NCBI RefSeq assembly: GCF_009758175.1
Contig: NZ_WRPM01000102.1
Span: 1-45,831, forward strand
Length of the DNA stretch: 45,831 nt
Direction of reading: 5' to 3'
From: Nesterenkonia alkaliphila
GTDB taxonomy: Bacteria > Actinomycetota > Actinomycetes > Actinomycetales > Micrococcaceae
Below, piece by piece: positions 8,013 to 16,475 of this stretch; the stretch's first letter is position 1; each line of letters starts with the position of its first letter. The position numbers were made by a program, and so were the translations under genes. Under the pieces are notes generated by a model that did not search any database, was not told where the DNA came from, and worked only from the letters and a program-made list of their open reading frames with translations.

Positions 8013-9587
8013 ATGAAGCTGCAGCTCAAAGGTGTCACCAAGCGATTCGGCACCTTCACCGCCAATGATCAGATCGATCTGACGGTGCAGCCCGGGGAGA
8101 TTCACGCCCTGCTGGGCGAGAACGGCGCTGGCAAGTCCACGCTGATGAACACTATCTACGGGCTCTACTCCCCGGACGAGGGCGAGATCCTGCTGGACGA
8201 TGAGCCGGTGCGCTTCAGCGGGCCCGGCGACGCCGTGGCGGCCGGGATCGGCATGGTGCACCAGCACTTCATGCTGATCCCGGTCTTCAGCGTCACCGAA
8301 TCCGTGATGCTCGGCTATGAGCCCACCAAGGGTCCCGGGCTCATCGACTTCACCGAGGCCCGCCGCCGGGTGAAGGAGATCTCCGCAAGGTTCGGCTTCG
8401 AGGTGGACCCCGAGGCGATGATCGAGGACCTTCCGGTGGGCGCCCAGCAGCGGGTAGAGATCATCAAGGCGCTCTCCCGGGACGCTAAAGTGCTGATCCT
8501 GGATGAACCCACCGCAGTGCTCACTCCGCAGGAGACCGATGAGCTGATCAGCATTATGCGTCAGCTCAAGGCCTCCGGCACCTCCATCCTGTTCATCACC
8601 CATAAGCTGCGCGAGGTGAGGGCGATCGCCGATAAGATCACCGTGATCCGCCGCGGCAAAGTGGTGGGCGAGGCCACCCCGGAGTCCACCGAAACCGAGC
8701 TGGCCAGCCTGATGGTGGGCCGCGAGGTCAGCCTCACCACCCAGAAGGAACCCGCCCAGCCCGGCGAAACCGCCCTGAGCATCTCCGGGCTGAGCGTGGT
8801 CTCCGCCCAGGGCAAAACGCTGCTGGACGATGTCAGCCTGGAGATCGCCCGCGGCGAGATCCTCTGCATCGCCGGAGTGGACGGCAACGGGCAGACTGAA
8901 CTCACCGAAGCGATCCTGGGCATCCGTGAGGCTGCCGCCGGAACCATCACCCTGGACGGCACCGACCTGGGGCCCAAAAGCGTCAAGCAGCGGCTAAACT
9001 CCGGGATCGGGTTCGTGCCCGAGGACCGCTCCACCGATGGGGTGATCGCAGGGTTCAGCATCACCGAGAACTTTGTGCTGGACCAGTACGACCAACCCCC
9101 GTACTCCAACGGCGTGGCGATGAAGCATGAGGTGATGCGCGCCGCCGCTGCGGAGCAGACCTCCCGCTTCGATGTGCGCCTGGGCACGGTGGACGACCCC
9201 ATCTCCACCCTCTCCGGGGGCAACCAGCAGAAAGTGGTGCTGGCCCGTGAACTCAGCCGGGACAACCGGCTGCTGGTAGCCTCCCAGCCCACCCGCGGAG
9301 TGGATGTGGGATCCATCGAGTTCATCCACCGCACCCTGATCGAGGAGCGGGCCAAGGGCACCCCCTGCCTGATCGTCTCCACCGAGCTGGACGAGGTGCT
9401 CAACCTGGCCGACCGGATCGCAGTGATGTACCGGGGCCGGATCATCGGCACCGTGCCCGGGGACACCGACCGGGACGTGCTGGGGCTGATGATGGCCGGG
9501 GTCCCCGCTGAGGAGGCCAAGGCGCAGGCGGCTACCCACCATACGGTGCTCGGTGAGGCCGACGCCGAGGCAGAGGAACAGGCATGA
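8013..9587 (+). CDS. Nucleoside ABC transporter ATP-binding protein (double ABC domain)
   Basis: 524 residues, two fused nucleotide-binding domains as in the NupO/YufO and RbsA classes. The first has Walker A GENGAGKST (residues 35-43), a Q-loop region VHQHFMLI, and Walker B VLILDEPTAVL. The second has a degenerate P-loop GVDGNGQTE, a full signature LSGGNQQKVVLARELS, and a Walker B-like LLVASQPTRGVD. Asymmetric degeneracy of this kind is usual in the family. The C-terminus is acidic and Ala-rich. A GAGGGGAG SD lies upstream of the ATG at 8013, 39 nt after the lipoprotein stop. The next gene starts within its stop (ATGA overlap), so expression is probably coupled. It energises import by the two following permeases. 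Confidence 0.95.
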   Translation: MKLQLKGVTKRFGTFTANDQIDLTVQPGEIHALLGENGAGKSTLMNTIYGLYSPDEGEILLDDEPVRFSGPGDAVAAGIGMVHQHFMLIPVFSVTESVMLGYEPTKGPGLIDFTEARRRVKEISARFGFEVDPEAMIEDLPVGAQQRVEIIKALSRDAKVLILDEPTAVLTPQETDELISIMRQLKASGTSILFITHKLREVRAIADKITVIRRGKVVGEATPESTETELASLMVGREVSLTTQKEPAQPGETALSISGLSVVSAQGKTLLDDVSLEIARGEILCIAGVDGNGQTELTEAILGIREAAAGTITLDGTDLGPKSVKQRLNSGIGFVPEDRSTDGVIAGFSITENFVLDQYDQPPYSNGVAMKHEVMRAAAAEQTSRFDVRLGTVDDPISTLSGGNQQKVVLARELSRDNRLLVASQPTRGVDVGSIEFIHRTLIEERAKGTPCLIVSTELDEVLNLADRIAVMYRGRIIGTVPGDTDRDVLGLMMAGVPAEEAKAQAATHHTVLGEADAEAEEQA

Positions 9588-10930
9588 GCGAAGCGGACCG
9601 GAAGAACGACGCCGCCCCCGAGAGCAGCAGCCCCGCCCCGGCACCCGGAGGTGCCCTCAAAGAAGCTGAGTCGAGGCTGCACTATGCGCTGCGGGATCTG
9701 GCCCAGTCCTCCTGGGTCATCACGGTGCTCTCCATTGTGGTGGCCTTAGGCGTGGGCGCAGTGCTCATCCTGGCCACCAATGCCCAGGTCCAGGACACGC
9801 TGGGCTATTTCTTCGCCCGGCCTGGGGATTTCTTCTCCGCCAGCTTCGAGGTGATCCGCGATGCCTACTCCGCCCTGTTCCGCGGAGCCGTCTACGACTG
9901 GCAGGCCGCCACACCCCAGCGTTCCATCCGACCCCTCACCGAGACCCTGGTCAACGCCGTTCCGCTGATCCTGGCCGGGTTGGGCATCGCCATCGGCTTC
10001 CGCTCCGGGATGCTGAACATCGGCGGGCAGGGCCAGATCATCCTAGGTGCCACCTGCGCAGCATTCATCGGCTACGCCTTCCAGCTCCCGCTGGGCCTGC
10101 ATCTGCTGCTGGCCCTGATGGGCGGGGTGCTCGGCGGAGCCATCTGGGGCGGGATAGCCGGCGTGCTCAAGGCCAAGACCGGGGCGAACGAGGTGATCGT
10201 GACGATCATGCTCAACAACATCGCCCTGTACTTCCTGGCCTGGCTGCTGCGCCAGCAGTGGTTCGTCCAGACCGGCTCCAACCAGCCGATCGCCGCCCCG
10301 GTGGAGGATTCCGCCCGGCTCTTCGGCCTGCTGGGCAGCGGTTTCCGGCTGCATGCGGGAATCTTCATCGCCATCGCCGCCACAGTATTCGTATGGTGGC
10401 TGCTCGAACGCTCCACTCTGGGCTTTGAAATGCGCGCCATTGGGGAGAACCCAGAGGCCGCCCGCACCGCCGGGGTCAACGTGCCCAAGGCCACTGCCCT
10501 GGTGCTGATCATCGGCGGTGCACTCTGCGGGCTGGCCGGGGCCGCCCATCTGCTGGGCACAGAGTATCGGCTGGCCGCAGGTATCGCCGGAACCCTGGGA
10601 TTCGATGCGATCACGGTGGCTCTGCTGGGCCGCTCCCGACCGCTGGGCACCTTCCTGGCCGGGCTGCTCTTCGGCGGCCTGCGGGCCGGCGGAGTGCTCA
10701 TGCAGGCTCAGACGGGCACCCCCATCGACATCGTGCTGGTGCTCCAGTCGGTGATCGTGCTGCTGATCGCCGCCCCGCCCCTGGTCCGCGCCATCTTCTT
10801 CCTGCCCGGTACAGACACTAAGCCGAAGAAACCACGGCACCGCCGCAGAGCACTTCGGGACACAGCCAGCCGACGCGCCGAGGACCCGGCACTGGCCGGC
10901 AGCGCACAGGGCGAGGGGAGCCAACGATGA
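9584..10930 (+). CDS. Nucleoside ABC transporter permease 1 (BPD_transp_2)
   Basis: 448 residues. After a charged, Pro/Ala-rich N-terminal tail (about 45 residues, cytoplasmic) there are about nine hydrophobic helices of the branched-chain amino acid/ribose permease fold. The GFRSGMLNIGGQGQIILGA motif (about residue 140) and ANEVIVTIMLNNIALYFLAW are hallmarks of the NupP/YufP group, and ...RAIGENPEAARTAGVNV is the conserved coupling loop for the ATPase. The start overlaps the ATPase stop by 4 nt (ATGA), and its own end overlaps the next permease in the same way. A basic C-terminal tail (KPKKPRHRRRALRD) follows the last helix. The two permeases probably form a heterodimeric channel. Confidence 0.93.
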   Translation: MSEADRKNDAAPESSSPAPAPGGALKEAESRLHYALRDLAQSSWVITVLSIVVALGVGAVLILATNAQVQDTLGYFFARPGDFFSASFEVIRDAYSALFRGAVYDWQAATPQRSIRPLTETLVNAVPLILAGLGIAIGFRSGMLNIGGQGQIILGATCAAFIGYAFQLPLGLHLLLALMGGVLGGAIWGGIAGVLKAKTGANEVIVTIMLNNIALYFLAWLLRQQWFVQTGSNQPIAAPVEDSARLFGLLGSGFRLHAGIFIAIAATVFVWWLLERSTLGFEMRAIGENPEAARTAGVNVPKATALVLIIGGALCGLAGAAHLLGTEYRLAAGIAGTLGFDAITVALLGRSRPLGTFLAGLLFGGLRAGGVLMQAQTGTPIDIVLVLQSVIVLLIAAPPLVRAIFFLPGTDTKPKKPRHRRRALRDTASRRAEDPALAGSAQGEGSQR

Positions 10931-12237
10931 GCGAGCAGACCACCGCCCCAGAGACCACCGCTGTCCACGCCGAGCCGCTGGAGCAGGCCGAGGCACGCCT
11001 GCAGCCCATCCGGTGGAAGTTCCCGGTCACCTACATCCTGCTGGGACTGCTCTCGCTGCTGGTCTTCACCCTGCTGATCCCCTCCGGTGCCGTCACCCAG
11101 TTCCGGGTCTCCACCGCCAACGACTTCATCACCTTCGATGCGATCAACGTACCCAGCTTCGGCACCGCGCTGGTGTTGAGCATCCTGCAGCTGGCACTGG
11201 CTGCCTGGGCGGTCTACGCGGCCGTGCACCGGATCCGGCTCGGCGCCTGGCACCCGGTACTCTTCGGCATCCTGTTCGTGCTGGCGTTCCTGGTCTACGC
11301 CGGGGCCGGCCGCGGGGCTTTCATACCCATGGTCACCCTGCTCTCCGGAGCACTGATGCTCTCAGTGCCGCTGATCTTCGGGGCCATGTGCGGCCTGGTG
11401 GGTGAACGCTCAGGCATCATCAATATCGCTATTGAGGGGCAGCTGCTGGCCGGTGCGTTCCTAGCCGCGGTGGCGGCGTCGTTCTTCACCTCCGCCTATG
11501 TGGGGCTCCTGGCGGCACCTTTTGCCGGTGCTGCGGTGGGCGCACTGCTGGTCTGGTTCGCCGTGAAGTACCACGTCAACCAGATCATTGTGGGCGTGGT
11601 GCTCAATGTGCTGGTGATCGGGCTGACCAGCTTCTTCTACTCCACAGTGCTGACCCAGAACGCTGAGCTGTGGAACACCCGGCAACAGCTGCCGCGACTG
11701 CCGATCCCAGGGCTGAGCCAGATCCCGATCATCGGACCAGTGCTGTTCAACCACACCATCCTGGTCTACCTGATGTACGTGATCGTCTTTGCGCTGAGCA
11801 TCCTGGTGTTCAAGTCACGCTGGGGGCTGCGGATGCGCGCAGTGGGCGAACACCCCAAGGCGGCCGATACCGTGGGCATCAACGTGGCCCGCACCCGAGT
11901 GATCAACACGATCCTGGCCGGTGCCATTGCCGGAATGGGCGGGGCGTACTTCACCGTGGGTCAGGGCTTGGCCTTCGGCCAGGAAATGTCGGCCGGGCAG
12001 GGCTTCATCGCCCTGGCAGCGATGATTCTGGGCCGGTGGAATCCCAAGGGAGCGCTGCTCGCGGCGCTGCTGTTCGGGTTCTCCACTTCATTGGGTCAGA
12101 CCCTGTCCACTATCGGCACCCCGGTTCCCTCCGAGATGCTGCTGATGCTGCCCTATGTGATCACGATCTTCGCGGTGGCCGGGTTCGTCGGCAGGGTGCG
12201 GCCCCCCGCCGCGGAGGGCGTGCCCTACATCAAATAG
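10927..12237 (+). CDS. Nucleoside ABC transporter permease 2 (BPD_transp_2)
   Basis: 436 residues, with ten or so hydrophobic helices. Family motifs include CGLVGERSGIINIAIEGQLLAGAF (about residue 157), YHVNQIIVGVVLNVLVIGL, and the EAA-like cytoplasmic loop MRAVGEHPKAADTVGINV followed by AGAIAGMGGAYFTVG. Compared with the first permease it has an extra pair of N-terminal helices (residues about 35-105), as usual for NupQ/YufQ. It starts within the stop of the preceding gene and is the last gene of the operon. No cytidine deaminase, phosphorylase or hydrolase gene follows, although such genes often do in related operons. Confidence 0.93.
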   Translation: MSEQTTAPETTAVHAEPLEQAEARLQPIRWKFPVTYILLGLLSLLVFTLLIPSGAVTQFRVSTANDFITFDAINVPSFGTALVLSILQLALAAWAVYAAVHRIRLGAWHPVLFGILFVLAFLVYAGAGRGAFIPMVTLLSGALMLSVPLIFGAMCGLVGERSGIINIAIEGQLLAGAFLAAVAASFFTSAYVGLLAAPFAGAAVGALLVWFAVKYHVNQIIVGVVLNVLVIGLTSFFYSTVLTQNAELWNTRQQLPRLPIPGLSQIPIIGPVLFNHTILVYLMYVIVFALSILVFKSRWGLRMRAVGEHPKAADTVGINVARTRVINTILAGAIAGMGGAYFTVGQGLAFGQEMSAGQGFIALAAMILGRWNPKGALLAALLFGFSTSLGQTLSTIGTPVPSEMLLMLPYVITIFAVAGFVGRVRPPAAEGVPYIK

Positions 12238-12413
12238 GGCTCGCGGCTCCGCATGCGCGGTGAGGAGCGCAGCGAAGACTTCAGGACGTGAAGTTCCGCG
12301 CCAGCGGAACGCGAACCGCGAGGTCAGGGACCTGCGCAGCCATCCTGACGGCTGTACGGGCCACCTCAAGGCGAGGCGAGCGGGACAGGAACCGCGACCT
12401 CAAGGACCCGCGC

Positions 12414-12430
12414 AAACGCAGTAGCGTTTT
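12414..12430 (+). terminator. Possible terminator of the nucleoside operon
   Basis: A 6-bp stem AAACGC/GCGTTT with an AGTA loop ends in a T run of four (12427-12430), followed by a G run. The stem is short, so this is tentative; it lies 177 nt after the last permease gene. Confidence 0.3.
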
Positions 12431-12471
12431 GGGGGGGCCAGGTCGTGGCGTGGCCGCCGCCGGGACTAAGG

Positions 12472-12557
12472 GGTGCCGGGCTGGGAACGCCTCACGGCGC
12501 GTGGCCGCTCGTAGCGGCTGAAGGTTGGAGCCCGGGGGTTACCTGCAGCCCGGCACC
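12472..12557. other. Multibranched inverted-repeat block (candidate structured RNA)
   Basis: Perfect 12-bp arms GGTGCCGGGCTG (12472-12483) and CAGCCCGGCACC (12546-12557) enclose three smaller hairpins: CGCC-tcac-GGCG (12488-12499), GCCGCT-cgt-AGCGGC (12504-12518) and AGGT/ACCT (12522-12544). Together they would fold into a closed multi-way junction of 86 nt. I could not match it to tRNA, SRP RNA or a known riboswitch by eye. The strand is undetermined. Confidence 0.4.
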
Positions 12558-12755
12558 TTCACACCAGTGTGGACCCGGCGCCGAGGGATGGTCAAACTGC
12601 TGAGTACCTGGAACGGTTAATGACGCCTCTGGGACCACCCTGCGGTAGCCTTGTCTGCGGCCATTCACCCAGTGGCTATACACTCACCACTTATAGGACA
12701 CCTGCCGTTCACCTTGGCGGCAGGCCTCGCCGCACGTACCAGAGGCCCATATCGA

Positions 12756-13373
12756 ATGATCGCTCGGAACCGCCAGCGCCAGCACCGGTCTGCCACGCTG
12801 CTCACCGATATCGCCCGGGAAGTTCGGGCCGGGGTGAGTCTGCTGTCCCAACTGCTGGGCACCCCGGCCGGGGAGCGAATGGCCCACCGTGAGGAGCTGC
12901 TGGGGCTCGAGGGGCGGGTCATGGACCTGCACTTCAACCTGATGACCCATATCCGCAGCGTGTTCCTGACCCAGCTGCCCCGCCAGGACATCTACGGCAT
13001 CTCCCAGCAGCTCAACCGCACTATGGAGCATGTGGTGGCAGCCGGTGACCTCATCCTGCGCCGTCAATCCCTGCAGCTTCCTCCAGAGTCCGCAGCCCTG
13101 ATTGAGGCACTGACCCGGCAGGCCGAGCTGAGCCATGCCGCGATGGCCAGACTGGACGATTTCGACTACCTGGAAGAATACTGGGCCCAGCTGCAGCGGC
13201 TGAGCAAACAGGCCAATCGCATCCACCGGGACTGGATCACCTCCACCGATTCTGCATTCCAGCCCAATATCGCCCAGCAGCAGGCGCAGCTGGCCGATCG
13301 GATCCTGGCCGCAGTGCATTCGCAGCGGAAGGTCGCAGTCATCTGCGGGTCTATCATCGTGCGGGAATCCTGA
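12756..13373 (+). CDS. DUF47/PhoU-like protein partnered with Pit transporter
   Basis: 205 residues from the ATG at 12756 (MIARNRQRQHRS), with AGAGG 10 nt upstream; an in-frame start at 12651 would add 35 unrelated residues. All-helical PhoU-like fold: ATLLTDIAREVRAGVSLLSQLLG, ...VMDLHFNLMTHIRSVFLTQLPRQDIYGISQQLNRTMEHVVAAGDLI and a final helix LADRILAAVHSQR. The LPRQDIYGIS...LNRTMEHV stretch corresponds to the metal-binding LDREDIxxLxxxxDDVLD region of DUF47 proteins. DUF47 genes typically precede pit genes and are thought to control the transporter. Here the pit start lies 1 nt after the stop, so translation is probably coupled. Confidence 0.88.
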   Translation: MIARNRQRQHRSATLLTDIAREVRAGVSLLSQLLGTPAGERMAHREELLGLEGRVMDLHFNLMTHIRSVFLTQLPRQDIYGISQQLNRTMEHVVAAGDLILRRQSLQLPPESAALIEALTRQAELSHAAMARLDDFDYLEEYWAQLQRLSKQANRIHRDWITSTDSAFQPNIAQQQAQLADRILAAVHSQRKVAVICGSIIVRES

Positions 13374-13374
13374 C

Positions 13375-14388
13375 GTGGAGCTTGCACTGCTGGTGCTCGT
13401 GGTGGCTGTTATGGCACCGAACCTCTACGTGGCGGGCCTGCACGATGTGCCCAACTCCATCGCGATTCCGGTCCGCACCCGTGCGCTGACCCCACGCATC
13501 GCAGTCCGAGTAGCAGCAGCCTTCAATGCCCTCGGTGTGCTGCTGGCTGTGCCGATGGGCCTCTACCTCTACTCCTGGTTCGAGTTCCCGCATATGGAGC
13601 CGGGGCTCACATTGGCAGTGCTGCTCTCCGCACTGTTGACAGTGCTGGGCTGGAACCTGTTCACCTATTTCCAGGGGATGCCGACCTCCACCACACACGC
13701 CCTGTTGGCAGCGCTGCTGGGCGGGGCGCTGGCGGCGGTGCTGGTGGATGGGGCCCCCAGTGACGAGGTATGGGCACTGCCCTGGCTCACCCCGCTGTTG
13801 ACTCTGCTGATCTCCCCGCTGGTGGCATTCGGCCTGGCGTATCTGCTGGTGTTCTTGGCGGTTCGGATCGCTCGGGGCGAGGACCCCCATACCGTCAACC
13901 GGGTCTCTCGCGGGCTGCAGTCGGTCTCAGTGGGAGTGACCTCAGTGGGCACCGGACTGCAGCAGGGCCAGCGGTTCTCCTTTGTGCTGCTGATGGCGCT
14001 TGCCGCCGGTGGGGTGAGCGATCCCGAGGACTGGATGGGGGTGGCCTATGTGGTCTTCGCCCTACTGATCGGGGCCGGGGCCTGGCACGGCGGTTGGCGG
14101 ATCGGCCATGTGCTGGCCCACCGGCTGGTAGCGATCGACCCGCTGCGCGGGATGGTCGCCACCAGCGCTGCCTCAGGGCTGCTGTTTGCCGGCTCATTGG
14201 GCATTGCGCTGCCGCTGTCGACCTCCCTGACGGCAGCAAGTGCCATTATGGGTGCCGGTTCAAACCAGCGCTTCGCCACCGTGAACTGGAGGCAGTTCCG
14301 CCGGATTGCCCGCTACTGGGTTGCCACTCCGATACTCTCCGGACTGGTCGCGGCCACTCTCACCGTGGCTCTGAGCGCACTGGTGTGA
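13375..14388 (+). CDS. pit: Low-affinity inorganic phosphate transporter, Pit family
   Basis: 337 residues from a GTG at 13375, immediately after the DUF47 stop. Two inverted PHO4 repeats are visible: the first with [20 protein letters not shown] near residue 20 (the GxNDxxNxxG-type motif is modified to GLHDVPNS) and [19 protein letters not shown]; the second with [19 protein letters not shown] and [27 protein letters not shown]. About nine or ten membrane helices. It moves phosphate as a metal-phosphate complex with protons or sodium. It converges with the high-affinity pst operon, so both phosphate systems of the cell sit together. Confidence 0.92.
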   Translation: MELALLVLVVAVMAPNLYVAGLHDVPNSIAIPVRTRALTPRIAVRVAAAFNALGVLLAVPMGLYLYSWFEFPHMEPGLTLAVLLSALLTVLGWNLFTYFQGMPTSTTHALLAALLGGALAAVLVDGAPSDEVWALPWLTPLLTLLISPLVAFGLAYLLVFLAVRIARGEDPHTVNRVSRGLQSVSVGVTSVGTGLQQGQRFSFVLLMALAAGGVSDPEDWMGVAYVVFALLIGAGAWHGGWRIGHVLAHRLVAIDPLRGMVATSAASGLLFAGSLGIALPLSTSLTAASAIMGAGSNQRFATVNWRQFRRIARYWVATPILSGLVAATLTVALSALV

Positions 14389-14393
14389 GTATT

Positions 14394-14432
14394 GGGGTCC
14401 GGCCGGGTATGGTCGGCCCCCTGCTGGCCAGC
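14394..14432. terminator. Hairpins between convergent pit and pstB
   Basis: GGCCG-ggtatggt-CGGCC at 14401-14418, extendable by flanking G and C runs, and a perfect palindrome GCTGGCCAGC at 14423-14432. They lie between convergent stop codons, where a bidirectional terminator is expected. No T tract is visible. Confidence 0.4.
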
Positions 14433-14435
14433 CGA

Positions 14436-15215
14436 TCACCCGAACTTGCCGGAGACGTAACGCTCTGTCTGCTCGTTGGAGGGATTGTTGAAAATGACCG
14501 AGGTCTCGTCGTACTCGATCATCTTGCCCGGCTTGCCGGTGCCGGCGATGTTGAAGAACGCGGTCTTCTCCGAGACTCGGGCGGCCTGCTGCATATTGTG
14601 AGTCACAATCACCACGGTGTACTTCTCCTTGAGCTCCGCGATAAGATCCTCGATGGCCAGGGTGGAGATCGGGTCCAGGGCCGAGCAGGGCTCGTCCATC
14701 AGAATCACATCAGGCTCCACGGCCACGGTGCGCGCGATGCACAGGCGCTGCTGCTGGCCGCCGGAGAGGCCTGAGCCGGGCTTGTCCAGGCGGTCCTTGA
14801 CCTCGTTCCAGAGGTTTGCCCCGCGCAGTGCCTTCTCCGCGATGTCATCGGCCTGGCTGCGGGAGAGCCGCGCGCCGTTGAGCTTGTACCCGGCCAGCAC
14901 ATTGTCCCGGATGCTCATAGTGGGGAACGGGTTGGGCCGCTGGAAGACCATTCCGACCATGGCCCGTACTGTCACCGGGTCCACGCCAGCACCGTAGATA
15001 TTGTCCTCGTCGAGCAGCAGCTCACCCTCCACGCGGGCACCGGGCAGCACCTCGTGCATCCGGTTCAGGGTGCGCAGGAAGGTGGTCTTGCCGCAGCCGG
15101 AGGGACCGATGAACGCGGTCACGGAGCGGGCCGCGATCTCGATGTTGACCCCTTCCACGGCCATGAAGTCGCCGTAGTAGACGTTGAGGTCCTTGGCAGT
15201 GATGGACTTTGACAT
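14436..15215 (-). CDS. pstB: Phosphate ABC transporter ATP-binding protein
   Basis: 259 residues, standard length. Walker [10 protein letters not shown] (37-45), the PstB-specific Q-loop [21 protein letters not shown] (90-110), signature [14 protein letters not shown] (150-163) and Walker [15 protein letters not shown] (171-184), with the switch His in [15 protein letters not shown]. It couples ATP hydrolysis to phosphate import through PstC-PstA. It is the last gene of pstS-pstC-pstA-pstB and lies 15 nt after pstA. No phoU follows; the next gene is the convergent pit. Confidence 0.98.
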   Translation of the reverse strand: MSKSITAKDLNVYYGDFMAVEGVNIEIAARSVTAFIGPSGCGKTTFLRTLNRMHEVLPGARVEGELLLDEDNIYGAGVDPVTVRAMVGMVFQRPNPFPTMSIRDNVLAGYKLNGARLSRSQADDIAEKALRGANLWNEVKDRLDKPGSGLSGGQQQRLCIARTVAVEPDVILMDEPCSALDPISTLAIEDLIAELKEKYTVVIVTHNMQQAARVSEKTAFFNIAGTGKPGKMIEYDETSVIFNNPSNEQTERYVSGKFG

Positions 15216-15230
15216 AGTGGGAGCGGCTCC

Positions 15231-16475
15231 TTAGCGACCGGTCTTCTTGGGGGCGAAGACGTTGGCGATGATGCGGGCAATGAGGTTGAGGGTCATCACA
15301 ATCATGATGAGGACCAGAGCGGCTCCCCAAGCACGCTGCTCGGAGAGGTAGGCAAGTTCTCCTGGTCCGCCGAAAGGGTAGCGGAAAGTCTGGTAGATGT
15401 AGACCGGCAGGGACATCATAGATCCGGCAAACATATCCCAGTTCACACGGGTCAGGGTCCCTGCGGTGAGCAGAATGGGCGCAGTCTCACCGATCACCCG
15501 GGCGATCGCCAGCGTCACGCCGGCGGCGATTCCGGAGATCGCAGTGGGGATGACCACCTTGAGGACGGTCCGCCATTTGCGCACTCCCAGGGCGTAGGAG
15601 GCCTCGCGCAGCTCATTGGGCACCACCCGCAGCATCTCCTCGGTGGTGCGCACCACCACCGGAATCATCAGCACGCATAAGGCAATCGCTGCGGTGATGC
15701 CCATTGAGTAGTTGCCCGCTGTGTAGCTCCAGAGGCCTAGCTGGTTGCCCATCACCAGGATGGTCTGCATAGCGGCGACGCCGAAGAGCCCGGCCACGAT
15801 CGAAGGAATACCGGTCATCACATCCACGAAGAAGGTGATGCCGCGGCTCAACGGACCGCCCCGGGAATACTCCACCAGGTAGATAGAGGTGAGCAGACCG
15901 ATCGGCACTGAGATGATGGTGGCGGTCAGGGTGATCAGCAGCGAGCCGATGATCGCGTGCAACACACCGCCGCCCATCGGTGCCTCACCCTCGTGGATGG
16001 CCTGCTCCCGGGTGCGGGCCGCGTTCTGACTCATATCCTGGGTCCAGAACGAGGAGTGGGTGATGCCTTGGAAACCATCCACAACAACTGACCAGATCAC
16101 TGAGATCAGCGGGATCAGGGCAATGACAAAGGCCACATAGACCAGATTGCGCCACAACCCGTCGGTGGCTTTGCGCTTATTCAGCTGCTGACGGGTCACT
16201 AGGTAGCTGAGCAGCACGTAGATGATCGCCGCCAGCACAAACCAGAGGGCGTAGTTCACGCTTTGCCCGCCGATCAGGTAGCTGATCACAAAACCGACGA
16301 CGACGCCCACTGCGGCAGTTGCCGGCAAGAACCACTTCGGCAGCACATTGCCGGTGAGGGATCGGGGGCGGATCAGCTCGGACGGATCCTGCTGGCCAGA
16401 GGGTCCGGCAGGTCCTGCGACTGAGGCGGGGGTGGGAGTCTGGGAGCTGTTCTCCCGGGTCTCGGTCTCGGACAT
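15231..16475 (-). CDS. pstA: Phosphate ABC transporter permease PstA (N-terminally extended)
   Basis: 414 residues, against about 280-300 for the core family. The first ~50 residues are Ser/Thr/Pro/Gly-rich. An additional pair of helices (FLPATAAVGVVVGFVISYLIGG and YALWFVLAAIIYVLLSYLV) precedes the standard core of six helices. The core contains GGGVLHAIIGSLLITLTATIISVPIG, FFVDVMTGIPSIVAGLF and the EAA loop ELREASYALGVRKWRTVLKVVIPTAISGI. Such extensions are common in actinobacterial PstA. The ATG overlaps the pstC stop by one base (TGATG), with a CAGGAG SD inside pstC, so the two are coupled. Confidence 0.96.
   Translation of the reverse strand: MSETETRENSSQTPTPASVAGPAGPSGQQDPSELIRPRSLTGNVLPKWFLPATAAVGVVVGFVISYLIGGQSVNYALWFVLAAIIYVLLSYLVTRQQLNKRKATDGLWRNLVYVAFVIALIPLISVIWSVVVDGFQGITHSSFWTQDMSQNAARTREQAIHEGEAPMGGGVLHAIIGSLLITLTATIISVPIGLLTSIYLVEYSRGGPLSRGITFFVDVMTGIPSIVAGLFGVAAMQTILVMGNQLGLWSYTAGNYSMGITAAIALCVLMIPVVVRTTEEMLRVVPNELREASYALGVRKWRTVLKVVIPTAISGIAAGVTLAIARVIGETAPILLTAGTLTRVNWDMFAGSMMSLPVYIYQTFRYPFGGPGELAYLSEQRAWGAALVLIMIVMTLNLIARIIANVFAPKKTGR

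Larger units (their letters stand above)
12238..12755 (+). other. Hairpin-rich non-coding region after the nucleoside operon
   Basis: About 0.5 kb without a credible gene. Perfect short hairpins follow one another: GTTCCGC-gcca-GCGGAAC (12293-12310), AGGTC/GACCT (12321-12333), CAGCC/GGCTG (12337-12354), AAACGC-agta-GCGTTT then T (12414-12430, terminator-like), and the multibranched block at 12472-12557. An imperfect direct repeat (GAACCGCGAGGTCAGGGACC-like and GAACCGCGACCTCAAGGACC-like) lies at about 12313 and 12389. The last 100 nt hold promoter elements of the DUF47-pit genes. Confidence 0.6.

Noticed and set aside
7425-8603. 392-codon minus-strand open frame across the BMP and ATPase genes
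   Set aside because: Spans the junction of two well-identified genes on the other strand; a shadow.
12472-12557. tRNA or tRNA-Sec-like gene
   Set aside because: The outer stem is suggestive, but there is no T-arm GTTCGA sequence, no identifiable anticodon arm and no D-arm consensus.
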